The translations under genes were made by a program, and so were the position numbers. Below, in pieces: positions 18,173 to 25,581 of a stretch of DNA of 64,000 nucleotides. Source of the DNA: Sphingomonas sp. (GTDB taxonomy: Bacteria > Pseudomonadota > Alphaproteobacteria > Sphingomonadales > Sphingomonadaceae); NCBI RefSeq assembly GCF_003248515.1, contig NZ_QFOB01000007.1, positions 1 through 64,000 of the forward strand. Reading direction: 5' to 3'. The notes beneath the pieces are model-generated. The model ran no database searches. It was not told the DNA's origin and saw nothing but the letters and a program-made list of their open reading frames with translations. Numbering within the stretch: position 1 is the stretch's first letter; each line of letters begins with the position of its first letter.

Positions 18173-19753
18173 TCAAAAAGATCCGCTTGCGGGGCCGTCC
18201 ACCACACGATCCTTCATGCCCCGGCTGCCCGTCGCCCGGAAATCGCTGCAATCCTTGAGCGAGAAGACCGGCGCCCCCTTCGGCGCACGCACCCAGAAGA
18301 TATCGGCATCGGCGACATCCTCCAGCCGGAAGGCCGGCCGGGGATCGGGCTTCGCCACGGCAACCTCGATATTGCTCATCTGAAGATTGCGGGCGTGGCG
18401 GACGAAGAAGCCCGTCGCCGGGAGCGGGCCGAACATCGTCGCCTCGGGATAGCCGAGTTCCGCCTCTGGCGGCTGGATCGTCGCCATCTCCGCCGCGGCG
18501 GCGCCCACATGATGCACGAACAGGTCGCTGATCGAGACATCCTCGATCGGATGGCCGGCGAGCCCGGCGATCACGGACGGCAGGATCGTGGCCCCCGAAC
18601 TGACGATATTCTGGATGCGGATCCGCCGCACCGTGCCGATGTCCCGGCCAGACGGGCCTCGCATCCGCTTGCCGAGGCGAATGAAGATGGGTGCATCGAC
18701 GATGCCGCGCATCGCGATGTTGCTCACCACCACATCCTCGATCATCGCGCCGTCCACCGTCTCGAAGGCGAGCCCGCGGCTATCCTCGAACACGCAATTC
18801 GTGATCGTGATGTTGCGAAAGCCGCCATTGGATTCCGTGCCGAATTTGATCCGGCCGTGAATATGCCCGGCGAAGTCCTGCGGCATCTTGCGCCAGGTGC
18901 CGTCCAGCACCGACCCGACCACATAATTGCCCGTGACGAAGCAATTAGCGATCATCACATTCTCGGTCACGCGGATCTCGCCCAGCGCATGGCTGCTCTT
19001 CGGGCAGATCGCATCGTCCCACGGCGCGTTGACCGTGCAGTTCGTGACGCGCACGTTCCGGCAGCAATCGATGTCGAAGCCGTCACGATTGGTATCCACC
19101 AGCAGATTGTCGATCGTGAGATTGTCGACGCCCGTCGCCAGCAGCGCGAACCATCCGCCTTCCAGGATGCGGAAATCCCGCAGCGTCACGTTGCGACAAT
19201 TCTTGAGCGCGATCGATTTGTTCGCGGTGCCCGGCCCGCTCGGATCCTTCAGCCAATCGTCCTTGCCGTCGCCACGACCGATCCCCTTGCCCCAGATCAG
19301 CCCCTGCCCGACGATCGCGATATCGTGGAGACCCTCGCCCCAGATCAGGCTGTTGCGCCAGTGGCTGTGCCCCGCATCCTGATAGGCGCCCCATGCACCG
19401 ATCGGCTCGGCCAGATCATAGCCCCGCCCGGCGGACGGCGCGGCCCCCAGCAGCACGGCGCCATTGTCCAGCCACAACGTAACCCTGCTCTTCAGATGGA
19501 TCGTATAGGAGGCATAGGTTCCGGCCGGGAAATAGACGGTGCCACCACCCCGCGCCGCGACATGATCGATCGCGCGATCGATGGCGGCTGTATCGATCGT
19601 CGCACCGTCGCCCGTCGCGCCGAAATGGCGCACATCGACCCAGCCCGCATTACCGGCAGCCACCGGCTTTGCCGCCATCGCCGCGTCGGCAGCCGCCAGC
19701 CCGGCCATTCCGAACGCGCCGGACATGATGAGAGAGCGCCTGCCGACGGTCAT
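18173..19753 (-). CDS. GH28-family right-handed beta-helix glycosidase, Tat-exported
   Basis: A 526-residue protein with leader MTVGRRSLIMSG. The pectate-lyase-like helix starts with DVRHFGATGDG. GH28 catalytic motifs are present as NRDGFD (for NTD), WDDAI (DD) and GRIK (RIK), but the usual GHG motif is not obvious: SHALG is at the corresponding place. Classical GH28 enzymes cut polygalacturonan, and this divergent member could act on another side chain. The ATG at 19753 overlaps the stop of a short upstream frame (ATGA) and has little ribosome site of its own. It diverges from the GH43 gene across a LacI-type operator. Confidence 0.8.
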   Translation of the reverse strand: MTVGRRSLIMSGAFGMAGLAAADAAMAAKPVAAGNAGWVDVRHFGATGDGATIDTAAIDRAIDHVAARGGGTVYFPAGTYASYTIHLKSRVTLWLDNGAVLLGAAPSAGRGYDLAEPIGAWGAYQDAGHSHWRNSLIWGEGLHDIAIVGQGLIWGKGIGRGDGKDDWLKDPSGPGTANKSIALKNCRNVTLRDFRILEGGWFALLATGVDNLTIDNLLVDTNRDGFDIDCCRNVRVTNCTVNAPWDDAICPKSSHALGEIRVTENVMIANCFVTGNYVVGSVLDGTWRKMPQDFAGHIHGRIKFGTESNGGFRNITITNCVFEDSRGLAFETVDGAMIEDVVVSNIAMRGIVDAPIFIRLGKRMRGPSGRDIGTVRRIRIQNIVSSGATILPSVIAGLAGHPIEDVSISDLFVHHVGAAAAEMATIQPPEAELGYPEATMFGPLPATGFFVRHARNLQMSNIEVAVAKPDPRPAFRLEDVADADIFWVRAPKGAPVFSLKDCSDFRATGSRGMKDRVVDGPASGSF

Positions 19754-19857
19754 GACAGGCTCGTTGAAGGTTCGAGCGCCCGCTGAGCGGCGCGCAAGCC
19801 GCCACGCGGGCGGATCGCCGCCGCCGAAAGCGCCGGGACTGCCACGGCCGAAATCAT
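19750..19857 (-). CDS. Short upstream frame coupled to GH28 (35 aa)
   Basis: A 35-codon frame beginning MISAVAVPALSAAA, hydrophobic at first and then Arg-rich. Its ATG overlaps the stop of the 15-codon frame (19854-19901) and its stop overlaps the GH28 ATG, both as ATGA. I recognise no function. It may be a leader peptide that carries ribosomes to GH28, or the remains of an older N-terminus after a frameshift. Confidence 0.3.
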   Translation of the reverse strand: MISAVAVPALSAAAIRPRGGLRAAQRALEPSTSLS

Positions 19858-19901
19858 GCCGCGAACCCGCTCTGCGCGAAGATGACAAGCAGGCCCCTCA
19901 T
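19854..19901 (-). CDS. 15-codon leader frame with strong ribosome site
   Basis: MRGLLVIFAQSGFAA is preceded by AGAGAGGGG at ideal spacing, the best ribosome site in the GH28 leader. It ends in an ATGA overlap with the next short frame. This supports translation starting here and passing on by coupling. No product function is implied. Confidence 0.35.
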   Translation of the reverse strand: MRGLLVIFAQSGFAA

Positions 19902-19952
19902 GATCCCCTCTCTTTCGTGCCCCGCACCTGCCTCTTTCGATGGGCCAAAAAA

Positions 19953-19968
19953 ATGATAGCGTTACCAT
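19953..19968. promoter_or_regulatory. LacI-family operator (site 2), GH28/GH43 divergent region
   Basis: ATGATAGCGTTACCAT matches the perfect palindrome at 23309-23324 in 14 of 16 positions. It lies 52 bases before the leader frame of GH28 and about 100 before GH43, so it could repress both directions. Confidence 0.75.
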
Positions 19969-19989
19969 TTTACAGCACGAGGCTTGTTT

Positions 19990-20001
19990 GTTAGCCCTAA
20001 C
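19990..20001. promoter_or_regulatory. Secondary palindrome near site 2
   Basis: GTTAGCCCTAAC has perfect 5-base arms around CC and sits 22 bases from operator site 2 (19953-19968). It could be an auxiliary LacI-type site, though its core differs (CC instead of GCGC). Confidence 0.35.
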
Positions 20002-20066
20002 GCTAAGCGCTGGAATTTTGCCAGTCAATGCCGATTTCGAGCGGCGAGAGAGGGGAGCGAAGGGTT

Positions 20067-21677
20067 TTGCGGATCGCGCATCGCAGGTCGCCGGCCCGGA
20101 TGCTGGGCATGCTGGCAACGCTTTCATGGATCGTGCCGGCCGCCCCTCTCGTGGCGGGCGCCACCTATACCAATCCGATCCTGTTCGCCGATTATTCGGA
20201 TCCGGACGTGATCCGGATCGGCAGGGATTACTATCTCGTCGCCTCCAGCTTTCATTTCTCACCGGGCATTCCGATCCTCCGGTCGGGCGATCTCGTCCAC
20301 TGGTCGATCGCCGGGCATGTCCTGCCCCGCCTGCCCTTCGCGCCCGAATATGACATGCCCGGTCCGCACACGCTGACCGATGCAATCTCGAAACCGATCG
20401 GCGGCACGCGCTATGCCGGCGGAGTCTGGGCGCCCTCCATCCGGCAGCATGCCGGCCTGATCTACGTCTATTGGGCGACGCCTGACGAGGGCATCTTCAT
20501 GGCGACGGCGCGCAGCCCGGAAGGTCCGTGGAGCGCGCCGGTCAAGGTTATCGATCAACCCGCCCTGGAGGACCCCTGCCCGTTCTGGGATGATGACGGC
20601 AGCGCCTGGCTGGTCCATTCGCGGCATGGCGCCGGCCCCCTGATCCTTCACCGGATGAGCCCGGATGGGCGCCGCGTGCTCGACGAAGGCACCGTGATCG
20701 TCGAGGACAAGAAGAATCTCCCGATCCTCGAAGGGCCGAAATTCTACAAGCGGAACGGCTATTATTATATCTTCGCGCCGTTCGGAGGGGTGGAGAAGGG
20801 CGCGCAGGCCGTGCTCCGCGCCCGCACGATCACGGGGCCTTACGAATGGCGGGTCGTGCTTCGCCAGGGGAACACGGCGCTGGAAGGGCCGCATCAGGGC
20901 GGCTGGGTGGAAACCCCTTCGGGCGAGGGCTGGTTCGTGCATTTCAACAGCACGGGCGCCTTCGGCCGCATCACCTATCTGGAACCGGTCAGGTGGATCG
21001 ACGACTGGCCCGTGATCGGCGATCCGATCGCCGGCGACGTGGCTGGCCAGCCGGTGGCGAGCCACGCCGTACCGGATGGTCCACCCGCCCCCGCCACCCT
21101 CCAGACCAGCGACGAATTCGGCTCCCGTACGCTGGGCCAGCAATGGGAGTGGAACCATAATCCCGATGATGCGCGCTGGAGCCTCGCCGCGCGCCCCGGC
21201 CATCTGCGGCTCATCGCCAACCACGCGAACCAGATCGTCAATGCGCGCAACACGCTCACGCAGATCCTGATCGGTCCGGCCTCGCGCATCACGACACGGA
21301 TCGATGCCCGGAAAATGAGCGAGGGGCAGCGCGCCGGCCTGTCGCTGTTCGGGGTCAAGCCCAGCTGGATCGGAATCACGCGCGAGGGCGGTCGCAACTG
21401 GCTTACCCTATCCTCGGCTGGCGAAGAGACACGTGGCGCCGCCATCGCCGGCAAGCAGATCGAACTGCGCGCCATCGTCTCCTCCGACCAGAAGGTTCGC
21501 TACAGCTACAGCCTGGACGGCGGACAGACCTTTGCGCCGATGGGCGATGTCTTTCCCCTCGCCCGCTTCTCCTGGTGGAAGGGATCGCGTCCCGCGTTGT
21601 TCACCTTCACCCGTGGCACGCCGGGCGGCATCGTCGATGTCGATTGGGTCCACATCGATACCCTGCCGCAGGACTGA
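20067..21677 (+). CDS. GH43 beta-xylosidase/alpha-L-arabinofuranosidase
   Basis: A 536-residue protein from a TTG at 20067, preceded by GAGAGGGGAGCGAAGG. An ATG at 20028 is in frame but lacks a ribosome site, and ATG 20100 would also keep the leader. The mature protein opens with the GH43 signature TNPILFADYSDPDVIR (base Asp in SDPD), followed by LEDPCPFWDDDG and the acid Glu in ILEGPKFYKRNG. A C-terminal concanavalin-type domain (about 340-536) matches the beta-xylosidase C2 module. It lacks the extra C-terminal module of the GH43 at 1281. The next gene starts 1 base after its stop. Confidence 0.9.
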   Translation: MRIAHRRSPARMLGMLATLSWIVPAAPLVAGATYTNPILFADYSDPDVIRIGRDYYLVASSFHFSPGIPILRSGDLVHWSIAGHVLPRLPFAPEYDMPGPHTLTDAISKPIGGTRYAGGVWAPSIRQHAGLIYVYWATPDEGIFMATARSPEGPWSAPVKVIDQPALEDPCPFWDDDGSAWLVHSRHGAGPLILHRMSPDGRRVLDEGTVIVEDKKNLPILEGPKFYKRNGYYYIFAPFGGVEKGAQAVLRARTITGPYEWRVVLRQGNTALEGPHQGGWVETPSGEGWFVHFNSTGAFGRITYLEPVRWIDDWPVIGDPIAGDVAGQPVASHAVPDGPPAPATLQTSDEFGSRTLGQQWEWNHNPDDARWSLAARPGHLRLIANHANQIVNARNTLTQILIGPASRITTRIDARKMSEGQRAGLSLFGVKPSWIGITREGGRNWLTLSSAGEETRGAAIAGKQIELRAIVSSDQKVRYSYSLDGGQTFAPMGDVFPLARFSWWKGSRPALFTFTRGTPGGIVDVDWVHIDTLPQD

Positions 21678-21678
21678 T

Positions 21679-23247
21679 ATGAAAAGACGCGATTTCCTTG
21701 CCGGCGCCGTCATGCTGGCCGGCCTCCCCCGCTCGGCCTCGGCCCTATCCCCGATCGAGGGAGCGCCGCGTTTCGCCACCGGCAACGCCGGCTGGCAGGC
21801 CGCTTATGACAAGGCGCTGGCGGTGCTGGCGGCCAATGTCCAGACGATGCCCTATGTGAGCCGCCCGGTGCTGATCGAGGGATCGAACTATCAGGGCATC
21901 TGGCAGGAATGTGGACCGCACGAGGCGCTCGTCTATCGCGATTTCAGGCCCGATGTGGCGCGCGACAGCCATCTGACCTTCTTCGAACTTCAGCGCGCGG
22001 ACGGCCAGCTTCCGGCCAACAACAAGCTGGCCGAAACGGGCTTCGGCCAGATCCAGATGGTCGTCCCCATCGCAGCCACGGCCTGGGAGCTTGCCCGCGC
22101 CACCGGCGACGAGGAATTGCTCGCCGCCGCTTATGCCGCCTGCTCGGCATGGGACGGGTGGCTGATGCGCTATCGCAATACGCGCGGCACCGGGCTGATC
22201 GAGGGATTCTGCACCTACGATACCGGCCACGACAACAGCCCGCGCTGGGCCGGAATGCCCAATCAGTGCCCGAACAAGGATGCGAAGCGGCATCATCCGA
22301 TCGCCTCTCTGCCCCGCCTCTGCCCGGATCTGTCGGCAACGGTTCATGGCGGCCGGCGCGCACTGGCCGAAATGGCGACCGCGTTGGGCAAGACCGGCGA
22401 AGCCGATATCTGGGCCGAGCAGGCGGAACGGATCCGTTCGCTGATCCTCGCAAAGCTTTATGTGGCCGAAGATGCCGCCTTCTACGATCTGGATGCCGAA
22501 GGCCGGTTCGTGCGCGTGCGATCCGACATCCTCTCGCGCGTGTGCGGGGAACATGTGCCCGATCAGAAGCTGTTCGATGACCTGTGGGCCAGGCAGATCC
22601 ACAATCCGGCGGCCTTCTGGGCGCCCTTCCCGCTTCCCTCGATCGCGCTGGACGATCCGGCCTTCGTGCGCCCGATCCCGCCAAACAGCTGGGGTGGCGC
22701 GACGCAGGCGCTCACGGCGCTCCGGGCAGGACGCTGGATGGAGCATTATGGCAGGCCGGCCGAATTCGCATGGATGATGGATCGCTGGTGCGAGGCGCTG
22801 CAGGCGGACACCTCCTTCCGCCAGCAGATCGATCCGCAGGACGGGCGTTACTCTGCCGGCGACAATCCGGGTTATTCGCCCAGCGCGCTGGTGATGATCG
22901 ATTATACGTGGCGGCTGCTCGGCGTCCGCAATCTGGGCGACGAGCTGGAATGGAATATCCGCCCGGCCCATGTCGCCGCTTCCGGGGCACGCTTCGATCT
23001 CCCCCTCGGCACGGGGCGTTCAGCCTCGATCGCTTATTCCGGGCGCGGAGCCGACCTCATGATTTCCGGCCGACCCATCGCCCGGATCGAGGGCGGGAGC
23101 GCGCGCCTCCTCACGGACATGCAGGGCCGGATCCGTGCGCTGGCAGGTATCGACGGAAATCGGCAGCGGGTGACGATCCGCTCACTGCCGAACGGGCAAA
23201 AGCGAAGCCATATGCTTGCGGCCAATCAGCGCGTGGACCTGCGCTAG
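21679..23247 (+). CDS. MGH1-like (alpha/alpha)6 glycoside hydrolase, exported
   Basis: A 522-residue protein beginning MKRRDFLAGAVMLAG, a twin-arginine-type leader. The rest is helix-rich with alternating aromatic/acidic segments (GIWQECGPHEALVYRDF, PNSWGGATQAL, DNPGYSPSALVMIDY), typical of the (alpha/alpha)6 barrel fold of mannosylglycerate-hydrolase-like and GH37/GH63-type enzymes. A small beta domain forms the last 80 residues. It is translated from the same mRNA as the GH43 gene, 1 base apart, so it probably acts on an oligosaccharide made or used by GH43. I cannot name the bond cleaved or pick the catalytic acids with certainty. Confidence 0.65.
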   Translation: MKRRDFLAGAVMLAGLPRSASALSPIEGAPRFATGNAGWQAAYDKALAVLAANVQTMPYVSRPVLIEGSNYQGIWQECGPHEALVYRDFRPDVARDSHLTFFELQRADGQLPANNKLAETGFGQIQMVVPIAATAWELARATGDEELLAAAYAACSAWDGWLMRYRNTRGTGLIEGFCTYDTGHDNSPRWAGMPNQCPNKDAKRHHPIASLPRLCPDLSATVHGGRRALAEMATALGKTGEADIWAEQAERIRSLILAKLYVAEDAAFYDLDAEGRFVRVRSDILSRVCGEHVPDQKLFDDLWARQIHNPAAFWAPFPLPSIALDDPAFVRPIPPNSWGGATQALTALRAGRWMEHYGRPAEFAWMMDRWCEALQADTSFRQQIDPQDGRYSAGDNPGYSPSALVMIDYTWRLLGVRNLGDELEWNIRPAHVAASGARFDLPLGTGRSASIAYSGRGADLMISGRPIARIEGGSARLLTDMQGRIRALAGIDGNRQRVTIRSLPNGQKRSHMLAANQRVDLR

Positions 23248-23283
23248 CAGCCCCCCTGCGGCAAATACCGGTGCGCCGGTTCT

Positions 23284-23324
23284 TGACAGTTTGGGCCGGC
23301 GGGAACAATGATAGCGCTATCATA
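23284..23324 (+). promoter_or_regulatory. xylX promoter with perfect LacI-family operator (site 3)
   Basis: A consensus -35 TTGACA (23284-23289) is followed by ATGATAGCGCTATCAT at 23309-23324, a perfect 16-bp palindrome. The palindrome covers the place expected for the -10 element and ends 20 bases before the xylX ATG, so bound repressor would block polymerase. It is the best copy of the operator in the window. Confidence 0.85.
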
Positions 23325-23344
23325 ATTCGGCCACGGCAGAGGAT

Positions 23345-24502
23345 ATGGCGGACTTCACCTTTTCGGCGGCGGACATGCCGCAGGGCGACTGGCAGCGTGG
23401 CCTGTATCTCGGGCGGATCGAAACCCCGGCCGGCCCGACACCGATCCTGATCCGCGATGGCATCGCGCATGACATGTCGCGTGTCGCGCCAACCGCTGCG
23501 GAACTGATCTCGATCCGTGGCTGGGAGAGCGGGAGCGGTGCGCCGCTCGGGCCGATCGAGACCTTGCTGTCCTCCGGCCCGGCCGCGCCGCGCCTGCTGA
23601 GCCCCCTCGATCTCCAGTGCGTGAAGGCGGCCGGAGTCACCTTCGCGGTTTCCGCGATCGAGCGGGTGATCGAAGAACGCGCGCGCGGCGACGCCTCCGC
23701 TGCGGCGGCCGTCCGCGATCGCCTCGAATCCCGGCTCGGCGCGGACATCCGCGCGGTTGTGCCGGGATCCGAAAATGCGGCCGCCCTCAAGGCGATGCTG
23801 ATCGAGGATGGCATGTGGTCGCAATATCTGGAGGTCGCGATCGGCCCCGATGCCGAGGTGTTCACCAAGGCGCCGATCCTCTCCACGGTCGGCTGGGGAG
23901 CCGAAATAGGGATCCGATCCGATTCATCCTGGAACAATCCTGAGCCCGAAATCCTGATCGTCGCGGATCGCGCGGGCGTCGCGGTGGGCGCCTCGCTGGG
24001 CAATGACGTCAATCTGCGCGATTTCGAGGGACGATCGGCCCTTCTGCTGGGCAAGGCCAAGGACAATAATGCCTCATGCTCGATCGGCCCGTTCGTGCGC
24101 CTGTTCGACGACGGGTTCACGATGGATGATGTCCGTGCCGCGCAGGTCGATCTGCTGATCGAGGGCGAGGACGGCTATCGTCTGGCCGGCACCAGCAACA
24201 TGGCGCAGATCAGCCGCGATCCCGAGAGCCTGCTCGCCCAGACGATGAGCGAACATCACTATCCGGACGGCTTCGCCCTGTTCCTCGGCACCCTGTTCGC
24301 ACCCGTCGACGATCGCGACGAGCCCGGCCGCGGGTTCACGCACAAGATGGGCGACGTCGTCGCCATCTCCACACCCACACTCGGCCGCCTCGTCAATCGC
24401 GTGACGAGTTCGAAAGCGGCGCCTCCCTGGACGTTCGGCGTGAGCGATCTGATGCGGAATCTCGCCGCGCGCCAGCTGCTTTCCTCCACGGCGCGGGAAT
24501 GA
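23345..24502 (+). CDS. xylX: 2-keto-3-deoxy-xylonate dehydratase (FAH superfamily), XylX-like
   Basis: A 385-residue cytoplasmic protein without leader. The C-terminal fumarylacetoacetase-type domain holds the metal-site region (SSWNNPEPE, then LGNDVNLRDFEGRSALLLGK). Segments such as LQCVKAAGVTFAVS and SQYLEVAIGPDAE match what I recall of Caulobacter XylX. XylX dehydrates 2-keto-3-deoxy-D-xylonate to alpha-ketoglutarate semialdehyde in the Weimberg pathway; an arabinonate substrate is possible. The ribosome site is AGAGG. It is followed by xylB after 90 bases and has the perfect operator upstream. The xylonate lactonase, xylonate dehydratase and semialdehyde dehydrogenase genes are not in the window. 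Confidence 0.88.
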   Translation: MADFTFSAADMPQGDWQRGLYLGRIETPAGPTPILIRDGIAHDMSRVAPTAAELISIRGWESGSGAPLGPIETLLSSGPAAPRLLSPLDLQCVKAAGVTFAVSAIERVIEERARGDASAAAAVRDRLESRLGADIRAVVPGSENAAALKAMLIEDGMWSQYLEVAIGPDAEVFTKAPILSTVGWGAEIGIRSDSSWNNPEPEILIVADRAGVAVGASLGNDVNLRDFEGRSALLLGKAKDNNASCSIGPFVRLFDDGFTMDDVRAAQVDLLIEGEDGYRLAGTSNMAQISRDPESLLAQTMSEHHYPDGFALFLGTLFAPVDDRDEPGRGFTHKMGDVVAISTPTLGRLVNRVTSSKAAPPWTFGVSDLMRNLAARQLLSSTARE

Positions 24503-24592
24503 TGCCCACGGCCCCCTTTCCGCTGCCTGCCGCGCAACAACTCTTCATCGGGCGGCTGTGCAGCATGGCGGCCGGGCCGGAGAGGATGATCC

Positions 24593-25375
24593 ATGACCGG
24601 GGATGAGCCTTCGGCGCAGACCGCCTCCTATCCCAGCCTGCGGGGCAAGCGGGTGCTGGTGACGGGTGGCGGAAGCGGCATCGGCGCCGGGCTTGTGGAA
24701 GCCTTCGTGCGGCAGGGTGCGCGCGTGGCATTCCTCGATATCGCGGAAGAGGCTTCCCTCGCCCTCGTGGCGGCGCTCACGCCGGTCGCGGCGCATCCGA
24801 TCCTGTTCGAACGGTGCGACATCACCGATCTCGACAGCTTCGTCCCCGCGATCGCCCGCATCGAAGCGTCGCTGGGCGGCATCGATGTGCTGATCAACAA
24901 TGCCGGCAATGATGATCGTCACGATATCGCGCAGGTGACGCCCGCTTACTGGGACGAGCGCATGGCCGTGAACCTGCGCCACATGTTCTTCGCGGCACAG
25001 GCGGTGATCCCCGCGATGAAGGCGGCGGGCGGCGGCGTGATCCTGAATTTCGGATCGATCAGCTGGCATCTCGCGCTGGAGGAACTCGTCCTCTACCAGA
25101 CCGCCAAGGCCGCGATCGAAGGATTGACCCGCAGCCTCGCGCGCGATCTTGGCCGCGCGAATATCCGCGTCAACACGATCGTTCCGGGCAACGTCCAGAC
25201 GCCCCGTCAGGAAAAATGGTACACGCCGGAAGGAGAGGCCGAGATCATCAGGGCGCAATGCCTGGACGGCCGCATTCAGCCCGTCGATGTCGCCGCCCTC
25301 GTGCTCTTCCTGTCATCCGACGATGCGCGGATGTGCACCGGCCACGATTATTTCGTCGACGCGGGCTGGCGCTGA
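24593..25375 (+). CDS. xylB: D-xylose 1-dehydrogenase, SDR family
   Basis: A 260-residue short-chain dehydrogenase with ribosome site GGAGAGGAT. The nucleotide motif GGGSGIGAG, NNAGNDDRH and the catalytic Ser/Tyr/Lys (FGSISWH, LYQTAK) are present. Distinctive stretches (YPSLRGKRV, YWDERMAVNLRHM, VPGNVQTPRQEKWYTPEGEA) closely resemble Caulobacter XylB. The enzyme oxidises D-xylose to xylonolactone with NAD+, the first Weimberg step. It is the second gene of the LacI-controlled xylX-xylB operon, linking extracellular xylan breakdown to carbon metabolism. The following 206 bases to the receptor gene hold only a terminator. Confidence 0.93.
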   Translation: MTGDEPSAQTASYPSLRGKRVLVTGGGSGIGAGLVEAFVRQGARVAFLDIAEEASLALVAALTPVAAHPILFERCDITDLDSFVPAIARIEASLGGIDVLINNAGNDDRHDIAQVTPAYWDERMAVNLRHMFFAAQAVIPAMKAAGGGVILNFGSISWHLALEELVLYQTAKAAIEGLTRSLARDLGRANIRVNTIVPGNVQTPRQEKWYTPEGEAEIIRAQCLDGRIQPVDVAALVLFLSSDDARMCTGHDYFVDAGWR

Positions 25376-25547
25376 TCGCCGTCGATTATCCCGCGAACCA
25401 CGGGATGAGGCAGCGCTCGCGATCGAGGCAATAATCACGGGGGCCGTTAGGGTCGGCCGCCGGTCCGTCGATCAGACCCGGGCCGCGCCGCTACAGTTCG
25501 TCTTTCCCACGGTAACGCAAACGGCGTAGGCGCCTTGCAAAATGGAA

Positions 25548-25574
25548 GGTGGGCGGTCGCGCGGACCGCCCACC
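25548..25574 (-). terminator. Strong hairpin terminator between xylB and the receptor gene
   Basis: GGTGGGCGGTC (25548-25558) and GACCGCCCACC (25564-25574) form a perfect 11-bp stem with a 5-base loop. It is 8 bases past the minus-strand receptor gene and could also stop xylB transcripts. On the minus strand the following TTCCATTTT is a modest U-tract. Confidence 0.75.
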
Positions 25575-25581
25575 CCCTTCA

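Noticed and set aside
19754..19888. Longer GH28 N-terminus in the same frame
   Set aside because: The added 45 residues are Arg/Gly-rich without leader character; ATG 19753 gives a Tat leader and overlaps the upstream short frame.
25376..25547. Possible small gene between xylB and the receptor
   Set aside because: Only overlapping frames without ribosome sites; GGTAACGCAAAC at 25511 resembles an operator half site but lacks the second arm.
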